Assembly (NCBI GenBank): GCA_964509295.1
Contig: CAZDWS010000015.1
Location: 29,773 to 93,772, forward strand
Length of the DNA stretch: 64,000 nucleotides
Direction: 5' to 3'
DNA from: JBGSQR01 sp964509295
Lineage (GTDB): Bacteria; Desulfobacterota; Desulfuromonadia; Geobacterales; Pseudopelobacteraceae
In this document: piece after piece, positions 28,557 through 37,378 of the stretch
How positions within the stretch are numbered: the stretch's first letter is position 1
Layout of the letters: each line of letters begins with the position of its first letter
Notes under the pieces: model-generated
The model's input: only the letters and a program-made list of their open reading frames with translations
What the model was told of the DNA's origin: nothing
The model's database searches: none
Program-made: the position numbers and the translations under genes

Positions 28557-28583
28557 AAAACCCCGGAGAAATCCGGGGTTTTT
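28557..28583 (+). terminator. Intrinsic terminator after the hybrid kinase gene
   Basis: 11-bp stem (28557-28567 with 28572-28582) around a GAAA tetraloop, followed by T residues. Confidence 0.9.
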
Positions 28584-28652
28584 CTGTTCGAATGTTGTTT
28601 TAATGTTGGATCGATGTATAATTGGGGCTGAAAATTTATTTCCGGAGGCAGT

Positions 28653-31600
28653 ATGAACAAGTTTATTGACCACGATCCTTCCGGCTTGATGCCGAAAGAG
28701 CGCGATGCCTGCGCCATAATCAGTTATATCAACAAGGCCGGACGGCCGACCCACGGCAATGTGCAGCGTACCATCGAGGCGCTGATCAAGATGGGGCACC
28801 GCGCCGGCGAGATCGACGGAGAAGGTGACGGCTGCGGGATTTTGACAGACATCCCCCGCCAGATTTGGGCAGAAATTCTGAGCAAGGCCGATGTCAGTCC
28901 TGACCTTGCCTATAATCCCGGCTTTGCCGTCGGTCATCTGCTGATTGAGCGCCCTGATCTGGAGCGTAACCCTGAACTGCAGAATGCTATCCTGGAACGC
29001 ATCCGTGAAGCTGGCATGAAATTGCTGGTTGAACGCCCTGCTCCGGTACGCAGTGAGGTGCTGGCATCCCGTGCCCGTGCCGACGAACCGCTGATGTGGC
29101 AGCTGGCATTGCATGATGTTGATCCCAAAACATTGCCCGGGCGGCTGTTCAGCTTGCAGGTGGCGCTGGAAGATGCTTTCCCGGTCCATGTGACATCCCT
29201 GTCCTCTGATGTGGCCGCCTATAAGGTGCATGGCGCACCGGAGATTCTCAGCCGTTACTTTCCGGAATTGAAACGCCGTGACTTTCTTTCCCAGGTGACC
29301 ATCGGCCACAGCCGTTATTCCACCAACACGCTGCCCACGGTCCTGCGCGCCCAGCCTTTCTCGCTGCTGGGGCATAACGGTGAGATCAATACTATTGCCC
29401 GTCTGCGCGAAGAGGCTCGCATGATGGGTATCCCCCTGACAAAAGGGGGCAGCGACTCCCAGGATTTGAACCGCACCCTGGAAGGGTTGATCCACAGCTT
29501 CGGTCTGACGCTGTTCGAGGCCATGGAGATGGTTTTTCCGCCAATCTTCAGCATCATGGATCAGATGGAACCTGAACAGATGGCCATGTATACCTGGTTT
29601 CGCCGGTTCCTGACAGCCAGCGCACAGGGCCCTGCCGGACTAATCGCCCGTCACCGCGATTTATGTGTGTTCAGTGTTGATGCCATGGGGCTGCGTCCGC
29701 TTTGGGTCGGTGAAACGGACAAGGAACTGTTTGCCTCGTCGGAACTGGGGGTGGTTCCCCACGAAGAAATACTGGGTGATCCCAAGCCGCTGGCACCGGG
29801 AGAAAAGCTGGGAGTACGCCTGGTTACGGATAGTGCGCCACGTTTGTTGCAGCACCATGAACTGCGCCGCGAAGTGCTGACCACATTCCGCAAACGTGTC
29901 CGGCTGGAGCCGCAAACGCGTGCCCTGCTGCATGCTACTGATTTGTCTGATCAGTCTCCACTGGCACAACTCCCATTTGCCCGCAATGCCCGTCTGGTAA
30001 AGGAAAACCTGATGTCGGCCCTGGCCTGGAAATCGACGGACATGCCTAATCTGAGGGAGATGGCACAGAAGGGTCAGGATCCCATTACCTCCCTTGGTTA
30101 CGATGGTCCGCTGGCTTCACTGTCTCTGTCGCGCCAGAACCTGTCCGACTATTTCAAGGAACAGGTGGCGGTTGTGACTAACCCGGCCATTGACCGGGAG
30201 AGAGAAGTGGAACATTTTTCCACCCGTGTTTATATCGGCCCGCGTCCGGCCATGCGTGGCACACCGCAACCGTCCCTGCAACTGGAAGTGCCGCTGTTGT
30301 TGGGGGGATCACGCTTTAACGCAAGAGATGGAGAACTTGATCTGGCCCGTTCATTTGGCACCACAACCCTGGAGGCCGTACTGGCCCAGACCGGTCGCGG
30401 GCGCAGCAAGATTCTCTCCTGCAGCATGGGGCGCAATGAATCGCTGTCGCTAGCTCTGGAACGTCTCAGTAATGAAGCGGTTATGTCAGTTCAACGTGGC
30501 GTGCGGATTCTGCTGATTGATGATAGTGATGCTTTCAGTCCGCAGCGCAGTTTCCTGGACCCGTTTCTGGTGGTTGCTGTGCTGCACAAGGCACTTAAAG
30601 AGACAGCCACAGTCAACGGCCAGAGCCTGCGCCGCAGTACTTCAATTCTGGTCCGTTCCGGCGCCCTGCGCAACCTGCATGACCTGATCTTTACCATCGG
30701 CATGGGGGCGGATGCACTCTGTCCATATCTGATGTGGGAACAGGCTGCTGAAGAGGTGAATGGTGTTCGCAATGTCATGGGGGTGTTGACCAAGGGTCTG
30801 GAGAAGGTCATCTCCACCATGGGTACCCACGAAATCGGCGGCTACGGTAAATACTTTGCTTCCATCGGCCTTTGCAGCCATCTGGCGGCCTGTTTTGAAA
30901 CCCCCAATTTCTGCGGTTCCGGTACGGGCGGTCTGACCCTGGAAAAGCTGGGTGAGGAAAATCACAGCCGTTCCACTGTTGCCCGTGGCCGGGATAAACA
31001 GCCGCTGCCGGTGCAATTCAGGCTGTATCCGCGCATCTGGAAGATGGTCGGTCAAGTGGCCAAGATGGAAGAGTCCTATGCCGATCTTTCGCGTTTGATC
31101 AAACAACTGGAAGAAGAGAACCCCACGGCCATCCGGCACCTGATTGATCTGAGCTATACCAAAGAGTTGACTGTTGATCCGGAAGAGGTGGATACCCATG
31201 TGGGCAGTCATGACCTGCCGATCCTGTTTTCAGCTATGAGCTTCGGTTCTCAGGGGGAAACGCCTTTTCGGATCTACGCCGAGGCGGCCCGCCGTCTGAA
31301 TATTGTCTGCATGAACGGCGAGGGTGGTGAAATCGCCGACATGATGGGCAAGTACCGCAAGAATCGCGGACAGCAGATTGCCTCCGGCCGTTTCGGGGTT
31401 TCCATGGAACTGCTCAATTCCAGTGACTTCCTGGAGATCAAGGTTGGTCAGGGGGCCAAGCCTGGTGAAGGGGGACACCTGCCCGGTTTCAAGGTTACGG
31501 CCAAGATTGCTGCTGCACGCCATGCAACGCCGGGGGTTTCGTTGATATCCCCTTCCAATAACCATGATATCTATTCCATTGAAGACCTGGCTCAGATCAT

Positions 31601-33185
31601 TGAGGAACTGCGCACCGCCAACCCGACTGCGCGTATTTCGGTCAAAGTTCCGGCTGTGGCCGGTATCGCCACCATCGCCCTGGGAATTGCCAAGGCCGGG
31701 GCGGACATCATTACTATCAGCGGTTACGATGGCGGCACCGGAGCAGCCCGCAAGCATGCGGTCAAATTCGTCGGTCTGCCTGCAGAGATCGGTGTGGCCG
31801 AAGCGCACCGTGCCCTGGTTGAGGCCGGTATGCGTCAGCGGGTGGAAATATGGGCCGATGGCGGCGCCCGTACCGGTCGCGATGTTCTGAAACTGATGCT
31901 GTTGGGGGCCAATCGGGTCGGTTTCGGCACCATGTGCATGATTATTATCGGCTGCACCACCTGTCGCGGCTGTCACCTGGGCACCTGCCATGTGGGTATC
32001 GCCACCCAGATTGAAACCGCTGAAGAAGCGGAGCAGAAGGGGCTCAAGCGTTTTGTGCCGCGCGTGTTGGAAAACGGCGTTATTTATGAGACAACTTTCT
32101 TCCGCGGCATGGCCCGCGAGATCAAGATCCTGACCGCCAAGCTCGGTTTCCGTCGTACACAGGACCTGGTGGGGCGGACCGATCTGTTGGTGCAGGCCCG
32201 TGGACTGGACCGGCTGGACCTGAAAGAGCTGCTCAGGGCACCGGTTACTGCAGATACTCCGCAAGTTGAAAACGAGGAACGCATTATCCGTAAACCGCTT
32301 AACTATCTGACTTCGCTGATTTCAAGCCTGGTTTCCGAATCATTTGCCGCTGGTGAAGAACGGGTGCGCTACGATGATGACAATGCCACCAGCTCGGACC
32401 GTGCCATCGGTACCCATCTGGCCGGAGCCATGGTGCGTGGCAGGAAGGAGGGTCGTTTTGCAGACACCAATCAGGCCCTTTTATCCTTCCATCGAGATTC
32501 TATTCCGGGTAACGGTCTGGGGGCATTCACCATTCCCAATATCGCCATCCGTGTGGAAGGCGGCGCCCAGGATGGGGTGGGAAAATCCACCAGCGGAGGT
32601 AAAATAGTCATCCTTAAAGGTGAAAACCGTGAAGGTCATCGGGTAGGAGGTTCGGTGGGCAAGGGGCTGGCCTATGGCGCCCAGGGCGGTACCTTCATTA
32701 TTCAGGGAAATGCGGACAGCCGGGCCTGTATCAGGCTTTCCGGAGCCGACGTGGTACTGGGTGGAAGGATTACGTCACCTGTGGATGATTCCCTGGGCAA
32801 CCTGGCAGGTCGCGCCAATCTGAAAGGATTTGTCTGTGAGTACATGACCGCCGGACGGGTAGTGGTGCTGGGCGACCCCGGTCCGTGGCTCTGTTCAGGT
32901 ATGACTGGCGGTACGCTCTACTGCTACCTGGACGAGTCAATGGGAATGACGCGCGAGGTTTTGCGACGTCGCCTGGCTAAAGGCGCCGGAGTGGAAATCC
33001 GCGATCTGGAAGAGGATGACGTGACCCAGCTGGAGACGTTGCTGGGCAAATATCACTATGAGCTGTTGCACTCGCAACAGGAGGATGAGGCTGACTGGCT
33101 GGCCGTTGTGATTGCCGGCTGTCGTAACCGTTTTGTCAAAATTGTACCGGAAAGAGTGGTTATAATGCCGCGCAGTACGGAATAG
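28653..33185 (+). CDS. gltB: Glutamate synthase, large subunit
   Basis: Transfers the glutamine amide to 2-oxoglutarate, giving two glutamates. The 1,510-residue product has the family's full domain set: an N-terminal class II glutamine amidotransferase (about 1-420; the nucleophile is probably the Cys of ERDACAII after a short propeptide, with GHSRYSTNTLPT), a central domain, an FMN/Fe-S synthase domain (about 840-1200, GGEGGE-like and CRGCHLGTCHVG) and a C-terminal beta-helix (about 1260-1500). A CGGAGG site precedes the ATG. No gltD small subunit is adjacent; the electron donor may be ferredoxin or a distant GltD. Confidence 0.93.
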   Translation: MNKFIDHDPSGLMPKERDACAIISYINKAGRPTHGNVQRTIEALIKMGHRAGEIDGEGDGCGILTDIPRQIWAEILSKADVSPDLAYNPGFAVGHLLIERPDLERNPELQNAILERIREAGMKLLVERPAPVRSEVLASRARADEPLMWQLALHDVDPKTLPGRLFSLQVALEDAFPVHVTSLSSDVAAYKVHGAPEILSRYFPELKRRDFLSQVTIGHSRYSTNTLPTVLRAQPFSLLGHNGEINTIARLREEARMMGIPLTKGGSDSQDLNRTLEGLIHSFGLTLFEAMEMVFPPIFSIMDQMEPEQMAMYTWFRRFLTASAQGPAGLIARHRDLCVFSVDAMGLRPLWVGETDKELFASSELGVVPHEEILGDPKPLAPGEKLGVRLVTDSAPRLLQHHELRREVLTTFRKRVRLEPQTRALLHATDLSDQSPLAQLPFARNARLVKENLMSALAWKSTDMPNLREMAQKGQDPITSLGYDGPLASLSLSRQNLSDYFKEQVAVVTNPAIDREREVEHFSTRVYIGPRPAMRGTPQPSLQLEVPLLLGGSRFNARDGELDLARSFGTTTLEAVLAQTGRGRSKILSCSMGRNESLSLALERLSNEAVMSVQRGVRILLIDDSDAFSPQRSFLDPFLVVAVLHKALKETATVNGQSLRRSTSILVRSGALRNLHDLIFTIGMGADALCPYLMWEQAAEEVNGVRNVMGVLTKGLEKVISTMGTHEIGGYGKYFASIGLCSHLAACFETPNFCGSGTGGLTLEKLGEENHSRSTVARGRDKQPLPVQFRLYPRIWKMVGQVAKMEESYADLSRLIKQLEEENPTAIRHLIDLSYTKELTVDPEEVDTHVGSHDLPILFSAMSFGSQGETPFRIYAEAARRLNIVCMNGEGGEIADMMGKYRKNRGQQIASGRFGVSMELLNSSDFLEIKVGQGAKPGEGGHLPGFKVTAKIAAARHATPGVSLISPSNNHDIYSIEDLAQIIEELRTANPTARISVKVPAVAGIATIALGIAKAGADIITISGYDGGTGAARKHAVKFVGLPAEIGVAEAHRALVEAGMRQRVEIWADGGARTGRDVLKLMLLGANRVGFGTMCMIIIGCTTCRGCHLGTCHVGIATQIETAEEAEQKGLKRFVPRVLENGVIYETTFFRGMAREIKILTAKLGFRRTQDLVGRTDLLVQARGLDRLDLKELLRAPVTADTPQVENEERIIRKPLNYLTSLISSLVSESFAAGEERVRYDDDNATSSDRAIGTHLAGAMVRGRKEGRFADTNQALLSFHRDSIPGNGLGAFTIPNIAIRVEGGAQDGVGKSTSGGKIVILKGENREGHRVGGSVGKGLAYGAQGGTFIIQGNADSRACIRLSGADVVLGGRITSPVDDSLGNLAGRANLKGFVCEYMTAGRVVVLGDPGPWLCSGMTGGTLYCYLDESMGMTREVLRRRLAKGAGVEIRDLEEDDVTQLETLLGKYHYELLHSQQEDEADWLAVVIAGCRNRFVKIVPERVVIMPRSTE

Positions 33186-33202
33186 TTCAATTTAGTTTGC
33201 AG

Positions 33203-33232
33203 CACCCCTGAGGAATCAGGGGTGTTTTTTTA
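33203..33232 (+). terminator. Intrinsic terminator after gltB
   Basis: 9-bp GC-rich stem (33203-33211 with 33216-33224), GGAA loop and eight T residues. Confidence 0.92.
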
Positions 33233-33296
33233 ACTTGTTTTAGGTGAATCGTTAATGTAGCCTCTCATTAAATATATTCGCAAAGAAGAGATGAAC

Positions 33297-34244
33297 ATGT
33301 CCGTGGAATACTCACCTGTATTAATTGATTCGATCGATATTGACCATTTTCCGGATATTTCACTGTTTGTAAAGCAGGGTAGTAATTATATTCTTTACAA
33401 GAACAGTGAGGTGCAGCTTAAAAGTAGTGATATCAAACGCCTGCAATCTAATAAGATTGATTTTGTCTATGTCATGGGCGAGCACGCCGAAATGGTCAGG
33501 ATATATCTTGAGGGGCATCTTTCAAATATCCTCTCGAATGATTCCATTTCCAGCACAAGTAAAAACTCCATTGTTACCCCTTTATTGCTCAACAATGTAA
33601 GTGAAGTGTTCAAAGAACCGTCTCAGTCTGAAGCCTTTTTCAAGTGCAAGAATCTGCTTAAGTTACTCGTAGAGAGTTTGACCAGTAGACTGGAATTGGT
33701 TGATATGCTTTCAAAAGTCGCCAGCCAAAGTTCATATCTGACATCACACAGCATTCAGGTGGCGATTATGACCATGTATACCCACAAAATGCTTTTGGGG
33801 GTGGATCAGGATGAAATCATCGATGTTGGAATCGGCGGGATGTTTCATGATATTGGCATGTTAAATGTTTCCGGTAATATCCTTGAAAAGTCAGATACGC
33901 TTTCCAAGCAGGAATACTTCCGTGTCAGGCACCATCCAAAATACGGTTATGACATGTTGGTCAAGATGGGGATTACCGAACCGATCCCGCTCACAATGGC
34001 CCTCAGCCACCATGAGCGTTACAACGGCACCGGATACCCGAACAAGTTGTATGAGAATGAAATCCCCAGAAGTGCTCTGGTGGCCGGGATCTGCGATGTT
34101 TATTGCGCTCTGACGTCCGACCGCCCCTACAGGCCGGCATCAACTTCCGAAGAGGCGCTGAAAACCATGAAAGAAGAGAAAAGGCTTTTTCATCCGGAGA
34201 TTTTTGCCGGATTCTGCGACATGCTGACCAGACCGGTTAAGTAA
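33297..34244 (+). CDS. HD-GYP domain protein (putative c-di-GMP phosphodiesterase)
   Basis: HD-GYP proteins hydrolyse c-di-GMP (some also cGAMP). The ~315-residue product has an N-terminal domain of unknown type (1-130) and an HD-GYP domain (about 140-310): FHDIGML, FRVRHHPKYGYDML and SHHERYNGTGYP. The first motif reads HDIGM where HDxGK is usual and lacks the following IP, so activity needs testing. The ATG at 33297 is six bases after GAAGAG; an ATG at 33291 is too close to it. It has the same architecture as the gene at 42268-43251, so the two are paralogues. Confidence 0.88.
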   Translation: MSVEYSPVLIDSIDIDHFPDISLFVKQGSNYILYKNSEVQLKSSDIKRLQSNKIDFVYVMGEHAEMVRIYLEGHLSNILSNDSISSTSKNSIVTPLLLNNVSEVFKEPSQSEAFFKCKNLLKLLVESLTSRLELVDMLSKVASQSSYLTSHSIQVAIMTMYTHKMLLGVDQDEIIDVGIGGMFHDIGMLNVSGNILEKSDTLSKQEYFRVRHHPKYGYDMLVKMGITEPIPLTMALSHHERYNGTGYPNKLYENEIPRSALVAGICDVYCALTSDRPYRPASTSEEALKTMKEEKRLFHPEIFAGFCDMLTRPVK

Positions 34245-34337
34245 CGTCTGGTCCTTGCCCTTTCAAATTACCTGTAAATCCCTTCCCAGGACTTATCTTC
34301 ATCTGTAAATCATATCTGCAAAGCAGAATCCTGCTGC

Positions 34338-34366
34338 TTGACTTTCTGAATATGTGTCGATAATTT
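34338..34366 (+). promoter_or_regulatory. Sigma-70 promoter for the small ORF/YhcG-type gene
   Basis: TTGACT (34338-34343), a 17-base spacer and TAATTT (34361-34366), about 45 bases before the small ORF start. The rest of the 34245-34413 gap shows no other feature. Confidence 0.5.
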
Positions 34367-34413
34367 GGTTGTATTTAATATGAACTTGCTAAAATTTGCT
34401 GAGAGGTGAATTT

Positions 34414-34515
34414 ATGTTTTTATGTATTCTTTTAAAGTTGCTGATGAATCTGCTTGTGCATAGCCTGATGGAAAAAATGCCTGCTGTTCGCGAGGCGGTG
34501 CTGAAAAATGACTAA
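34414..34515 (+). CDS. Small ORF coupled to the YhcG-type gene
   Basis: A 33-codon ORF (ATG 34414, TAA 34513-34515) with a GAGAGGT site six to seven bases upstream. Its stop overlaps the ATG of the next gene (ATGACTAA), the arrangement of translational coupling. The peptide is hydrophobic at the N-terminus (MFLCILLKLLMNLLVHSL) and charged at the end. It could be a leader peptide, a small membrane peptide or the remnant of a lost gene. No homologue recognised. Confidence 0.4.
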   Translation: MFLCILLKLLMNLLVHSLMEKMPAVREAVLKND

Positions 34516-35596
34516 GAAGATCTTACTTGAAAAAAACACAGCTATGATGCGGGACGCGCTGCGTCCTGAATTCTACAAGTCCATAGCAAATATTCTGCAC
34601 AGTGCCCGTTCTAATGCCTACCGTGCCGTCAACTTTGTTATGGTGGAAGCATACTGGAACATCGGGCGGATGATTGTTGAGGAAGAGCAGCAGCGTAAGG
34701 AGCGAGCGGAATATGGGACCTATCTCCTCCGTAATCTGGCATTACTCTTGTCTGCTGAGTTTGGAAAAGGATTAGATGAACGTGAATTACGCAAAATGCG
34801 CCAATTTTATGCGTTTTTCCCAATTCGGGACGCACTGCGTCCCGAATTGTCGTGGACGCATTATCGCATGTTGATCCGGGTAGAGAAGGAAACAGCCCGT
34901 AACTACTACCTATCCGAATCCGCCGACCAGAACTGGAGTACCCGCACTCTGGAACGCCAGATAAATTCCCTCTACTACGAGCGTCTATTGATGAGCCGTG
35001 ACAAGCAACCGCTGATTGATGAAATGCAGGAGAAGACTGCCTCTCTAGCTTCAACCGCTCAGGACTTCATCAAAGATCCGTATGTACTTGAATTCCTCGG
35101 TTTGCAGGATAAATCCGGCTTCCGGGAAGCTGAACTGGAGACCGCCATCATTGGCAAGCTTCAGGAATTCATGCTCGAACTGGGCAAGGGGTTCGCCTTT
35201 GTAGCCCGCCAACAGCGCATTTCCACCGAGACAAAGGACTTCTTTGTCGATCTTGTTTTCTATAACTACCTCCTCAAGTGTTTCGTTTTGATCGACCTGA
35301 AGACAGGAGAGTTGACCCATCAGGATATCGGCCAGATGGACATGTATGTGCGCCTGTACGAAGACACGATCAAGGGCGCGGACGACAATCCGACCGTCGG
35401 CATTATACTCTGCACTGAAAAGGATCAGACTGTTGTTAAATACTCGGTGCTAAAAGAGAGCAGCCAGCTCTTCGCTTCGAAATACCGGCTTTATCTTCCG
35501 TCCGAGGAGGAGTTGCAGGCGGAGATTGAGCGGGAGCGGGCGTTTGTCGTGCGGGAGTTGGGGGTGAGGTATGGGGTGGTGGAGGATAAGCTTTAA
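34508..35596 (+). CDS. YhcG/DUF1016-type PDDEXK nuclease
   Basis: Putative nuclease of the YhcG (DUF1016) family, widespread in accessory DNA and often near restriction or mobile genes. The 362 residues comprise an N-terminal helical domain (about 20-170, RNLALLLSAEFGKG, MRQFYAFFP, LSWTHYRMLIRVE) and a PDDEXK nuclease fold (about 205-345: FLELGKGFAF-like region ELGKGFAFVARQ, FFVDLVFYN and FVLIDLKTGELTHQDIGQM). Two near-identical palindromic repeats lie inside the coding sequence, each translated RDALRPE. Substrate and partners are unknown. Confidence 0.85.
   Translation: MTKKILLEKNTAMMRDALRPEFYKSIANILHSARSNAYRAVNFVMVEAYWNIGRMIVEEEQQRKERAEYGTYLLRNLALLLSAEFGKGLDERELRKMRQFYAFFPIRDALRPELSWTHYRMLIRVEKETARNYYLSESADQNWSTRTLERQINSLYYERLLMSRDKQPLIDEMQEKTASLASTAQDFIKDPYVLEFLGLQDKSGFREAELETAIIGKLQEFMLELGKGFAFVARQQRISTETKDFFVDLVFYNYLLKCFVLIDLKTGELTHQDIGQMDMYVRLYEDTIKGADDNPTVGIILCTEKDQTVVKYSVLKESSQLFASKYRLYLPSEEELQAEIERERAFVVRELGVRYGVVEDKL
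34550..34572. repeat. Palindromic repeat, copy 1, inside the YhcG-type gene
   Basis: 23-base element matching copy 2 at 34826-34848 at 21 of 23 positions. Its core GGACGC-N3-GCGTCC is palindromic. It encodes RDALRPEF near the protein N-terminus. Confidence 0.6.
34821..34849. repeat. Palindromic repeat, copy 2, inside the YhcG-type gene
   Basis: Perfect 14-bp inverted repeat (34821-34834 with 34836-34849) around one central base. It encodes IRDALRPEL between MRQFYAFFP and SWTHYR. Many family members have a similar stretch here, so the protein position may be native even though the DNA is strikingly palindromic. Confidence 0.7.
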
Positions 35597-35708
35597 AGGC
35601 TTTTATCCGCAGATTACGCAGATAAAGGCCGATGGAAAACAATACGCCTTGAAGCGCCAAGTTGTTGATGGCCTGAAATAAATTTCATATAAACTAAGGC
35701 TGATCCGA

Positions 35709-36290
35709 ATGATCAAATTCCTCCATACTGCCGATATCCACCTCGGTAAAACTTTTGCCCTTTTTACAGACGTAAGCGTAAACCCTCAACGCAAACTGGG
35801 TATTGGCGGTTATCTGCTTGTCCCGATGTCGTTTCTGGACTCGGAGCCGGACAATATCAAGCGGGATGAAGTGTCCTCGCAGCTTAAAACCAGGCTGTTT
35901 AACGATACTTCATCCACAAAGCTTGAAGTCCAGACGCTCTTGTGGGCGCTGGAGAATTTTCAAGAGGAATTCCCGGGCGCCGCTTTTGGCTGTTTGCAGA
36001 TTTATACCGATTCCCAGTGTATTGAAGGACTGGCGATCAGAAGAGCCAGGCTGATAGACAGCAATTTTGTCGCTAGTGGTTCAGGAAGAGAGTTGAAAAA
36101 TGCCATGCTTTACCGCAGGTTTTACGAAGCCTGTGACCAACTCGGCTTTAAAGTAAACAAGGTTGCGGGGCACTCACCTGTCAATACTCATACTTCCGTC
36201 CAGCGAATTTTTTCATATGTTGACAGAGATGTGAGGAAAGCATTATCTCTTTGGCTTGATTCTCAGGCATCTTTACTCTTACCTGGCTAA
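35709..36290 (+). CDS. RNase H-like protein with a DNA-repair exonuclease N-terminus (chimera)
   Basis: Most of this 193-residue protein is RNase HI-like: FTDVSVNP (first Asp), KLEVQTLLWALE (Glu) and IYTDSQCIEGLA (second Asp) are spaced as in that fold. The first ~15 residues, MIKFLHTADIHLGKT, are instead the start of an SbcD/YhaO-type metallophosphoesterase exonuclease, including the D-x-H metal motif. The switch occurs near codon 15-17. The simplest reading is a deletion that joined the start of one gene to the body of another. The product may still be an active ribonuclease H. Confidence 0.75.
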   Translation: MIKFLHTADIHLGKTFALFTDVSVNPQRKLGIGGYLLVPMSFLDSEPDNIKRDEVSSQLKTRLFNDTSSTKLEVQTLLWALENFQEEFPGAAFGCLQIYTDSQCIEGLAIRRARLIDSNFVASGSGRELKNAMLYRRFYEACDQLGFKVNKVAGHSPVNTHTSVQRIFSYVDRDVRKALSLWLDSQASLLLPG

Positions 36291-36454
36291 TTTTACTTGA
36301 TTTTGGGAATAGCTATGTGGTTTGTTCTCTTTCACTAATTTAAAAAAATGATTGATCTATGTAGAATTATTGTCAGTAAAGAGTTAAGATTCGCCTGCCC
36401 GGTTTTATCCGACAGGCGTTACCGTAAAAATAAACAATAGGATCGAGAACCTAA

Positions 36455-37192
36455 ATGAACAAGCTTCTGAAAAAAATTACCAGTGACATTACTTTCAGGC
36501 CGGAAAACGGGACATTCAGATCCAGATTGGCAGAAATTGCCATTGCAAATGTGGATGCGGAGTCTGCGGAGCTTTTTTCCGAACGCAATTGTGATATCCA
36601 GGTCAAACTTTCCGAACACACATTTGAAGAAGATGTAATCCGTTTTCTGGTTGTCAGTGATCTGGGAGAACAGATCATGGCGTGTGATTTTTCCGAATTA
36701 AGTTTTGAAGAACGCGGTGATTTCGACGAACAGCTGGTCCGGCAGCTTGCCCTGCATGCAGATAGTTCTCCACCAGGTTCTTCAAAGGTGATAGTCAGAA
36801 AAGATGTCAACGGTATGCTTGATATTCATCAGGCGGCTCAAAAACTTGGCTGTTCGCAAAAAACACTGAAGAGCAATATCCCCTGTACAGATTATTCCTA
36901 TATAGAAGTTGACGGTAAAAAAGAAATTCAAGAGTATTTCTGGTCACAAAATCTGATCAGTCGCCTCTGTGATATTAAGTCCAACGGGGCAAAGCCCGAA
37001 GATGTTAAGCTGATTGCAGATGAGTGCTGTCATGGCGATGAAAAGTGGGCGGAAGAGCTTGTGGCCTCTCTGAATGGTACTGCTCCCGCTTCAAAGTTCA
37101 AAGAGGCAGCTGCTGCGGATGCTGGTAAGCAGCCTTCAAAAAACAAACCCAAATGGTTCTCACATAACCGGAATAAAAATAAGAATTCATAG
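36455..37192 (+). CDS. Unrecognised protein
   Basis: Family not recognised. The 245-residue protein has no signal peptide or membrane segment. The N-terminal half (1-115) is acidic and may form one alpha/beta domain. Residues about 122-165 (DIHQAAQKLGCSQKTLKSNI) resemble a helix-turn-helix-like unit. The tail (about 210-245) is low-complexity and basic (NKPKWFSHNRNKNKNS). Upstream (36392-36418) a hairpin with CGCCTG/CAGGCG arms lies in the leader. It follows the chimeric gene but has its own spacing of 164 bases. Confidence 0.6.
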   Translation: MNKLLKKITSDITFRPENGTFRSRLAEIAIANVDAESAELFSERNCDIQVKLSEHTFEEDVIRFLVVSDLGEQIMACDFSELSFEERGDFDEQLVRQLALHADSSPPGSSKVIVRKDVNGMLDIHQAAQKLGCSQKTLKSNIPCTDYSYIEVDGKKEIQEYFWSQNLISRLCDIKSNGAKPEDVKLIADECCHGDEKWAEELVASLNGTAPASKFKEAAAADAGKQPSKNKPKWFSHNRNKNKNS

Positions 37193-37378
37193 TTGAATTG
37201 TGGCAGACCGCTTGATTTGTTGTTAAACAAGCAGCGGTCTGTCAACTGCTTTCCGATCTGCTTTCGTATCTCCGCCCCCTTGATTTTCCAAAACGGTTTC
37301 TCTCTCGTAAATTTGCCATTTACAAAAACTCTGGTATCCTTTTTAAGCATTTACAAAATTACACTGGAGGTTTTGATC

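Noticed and set aside
30642..32264. Long antisense ORFs over gltB (189 and 344 codons)
   Set aside because: They are typical of GC-rich codon use in the other strand; no ribosome binding site or recognised domain supports them.
37204..37241. CAGACCGCT/AGCGGTCTG hairpin after the unrecognised gene as a terminator
   Set aside because: It has a long loop and no T run; it may be an RNA hairpin but is not a convincing terminator.
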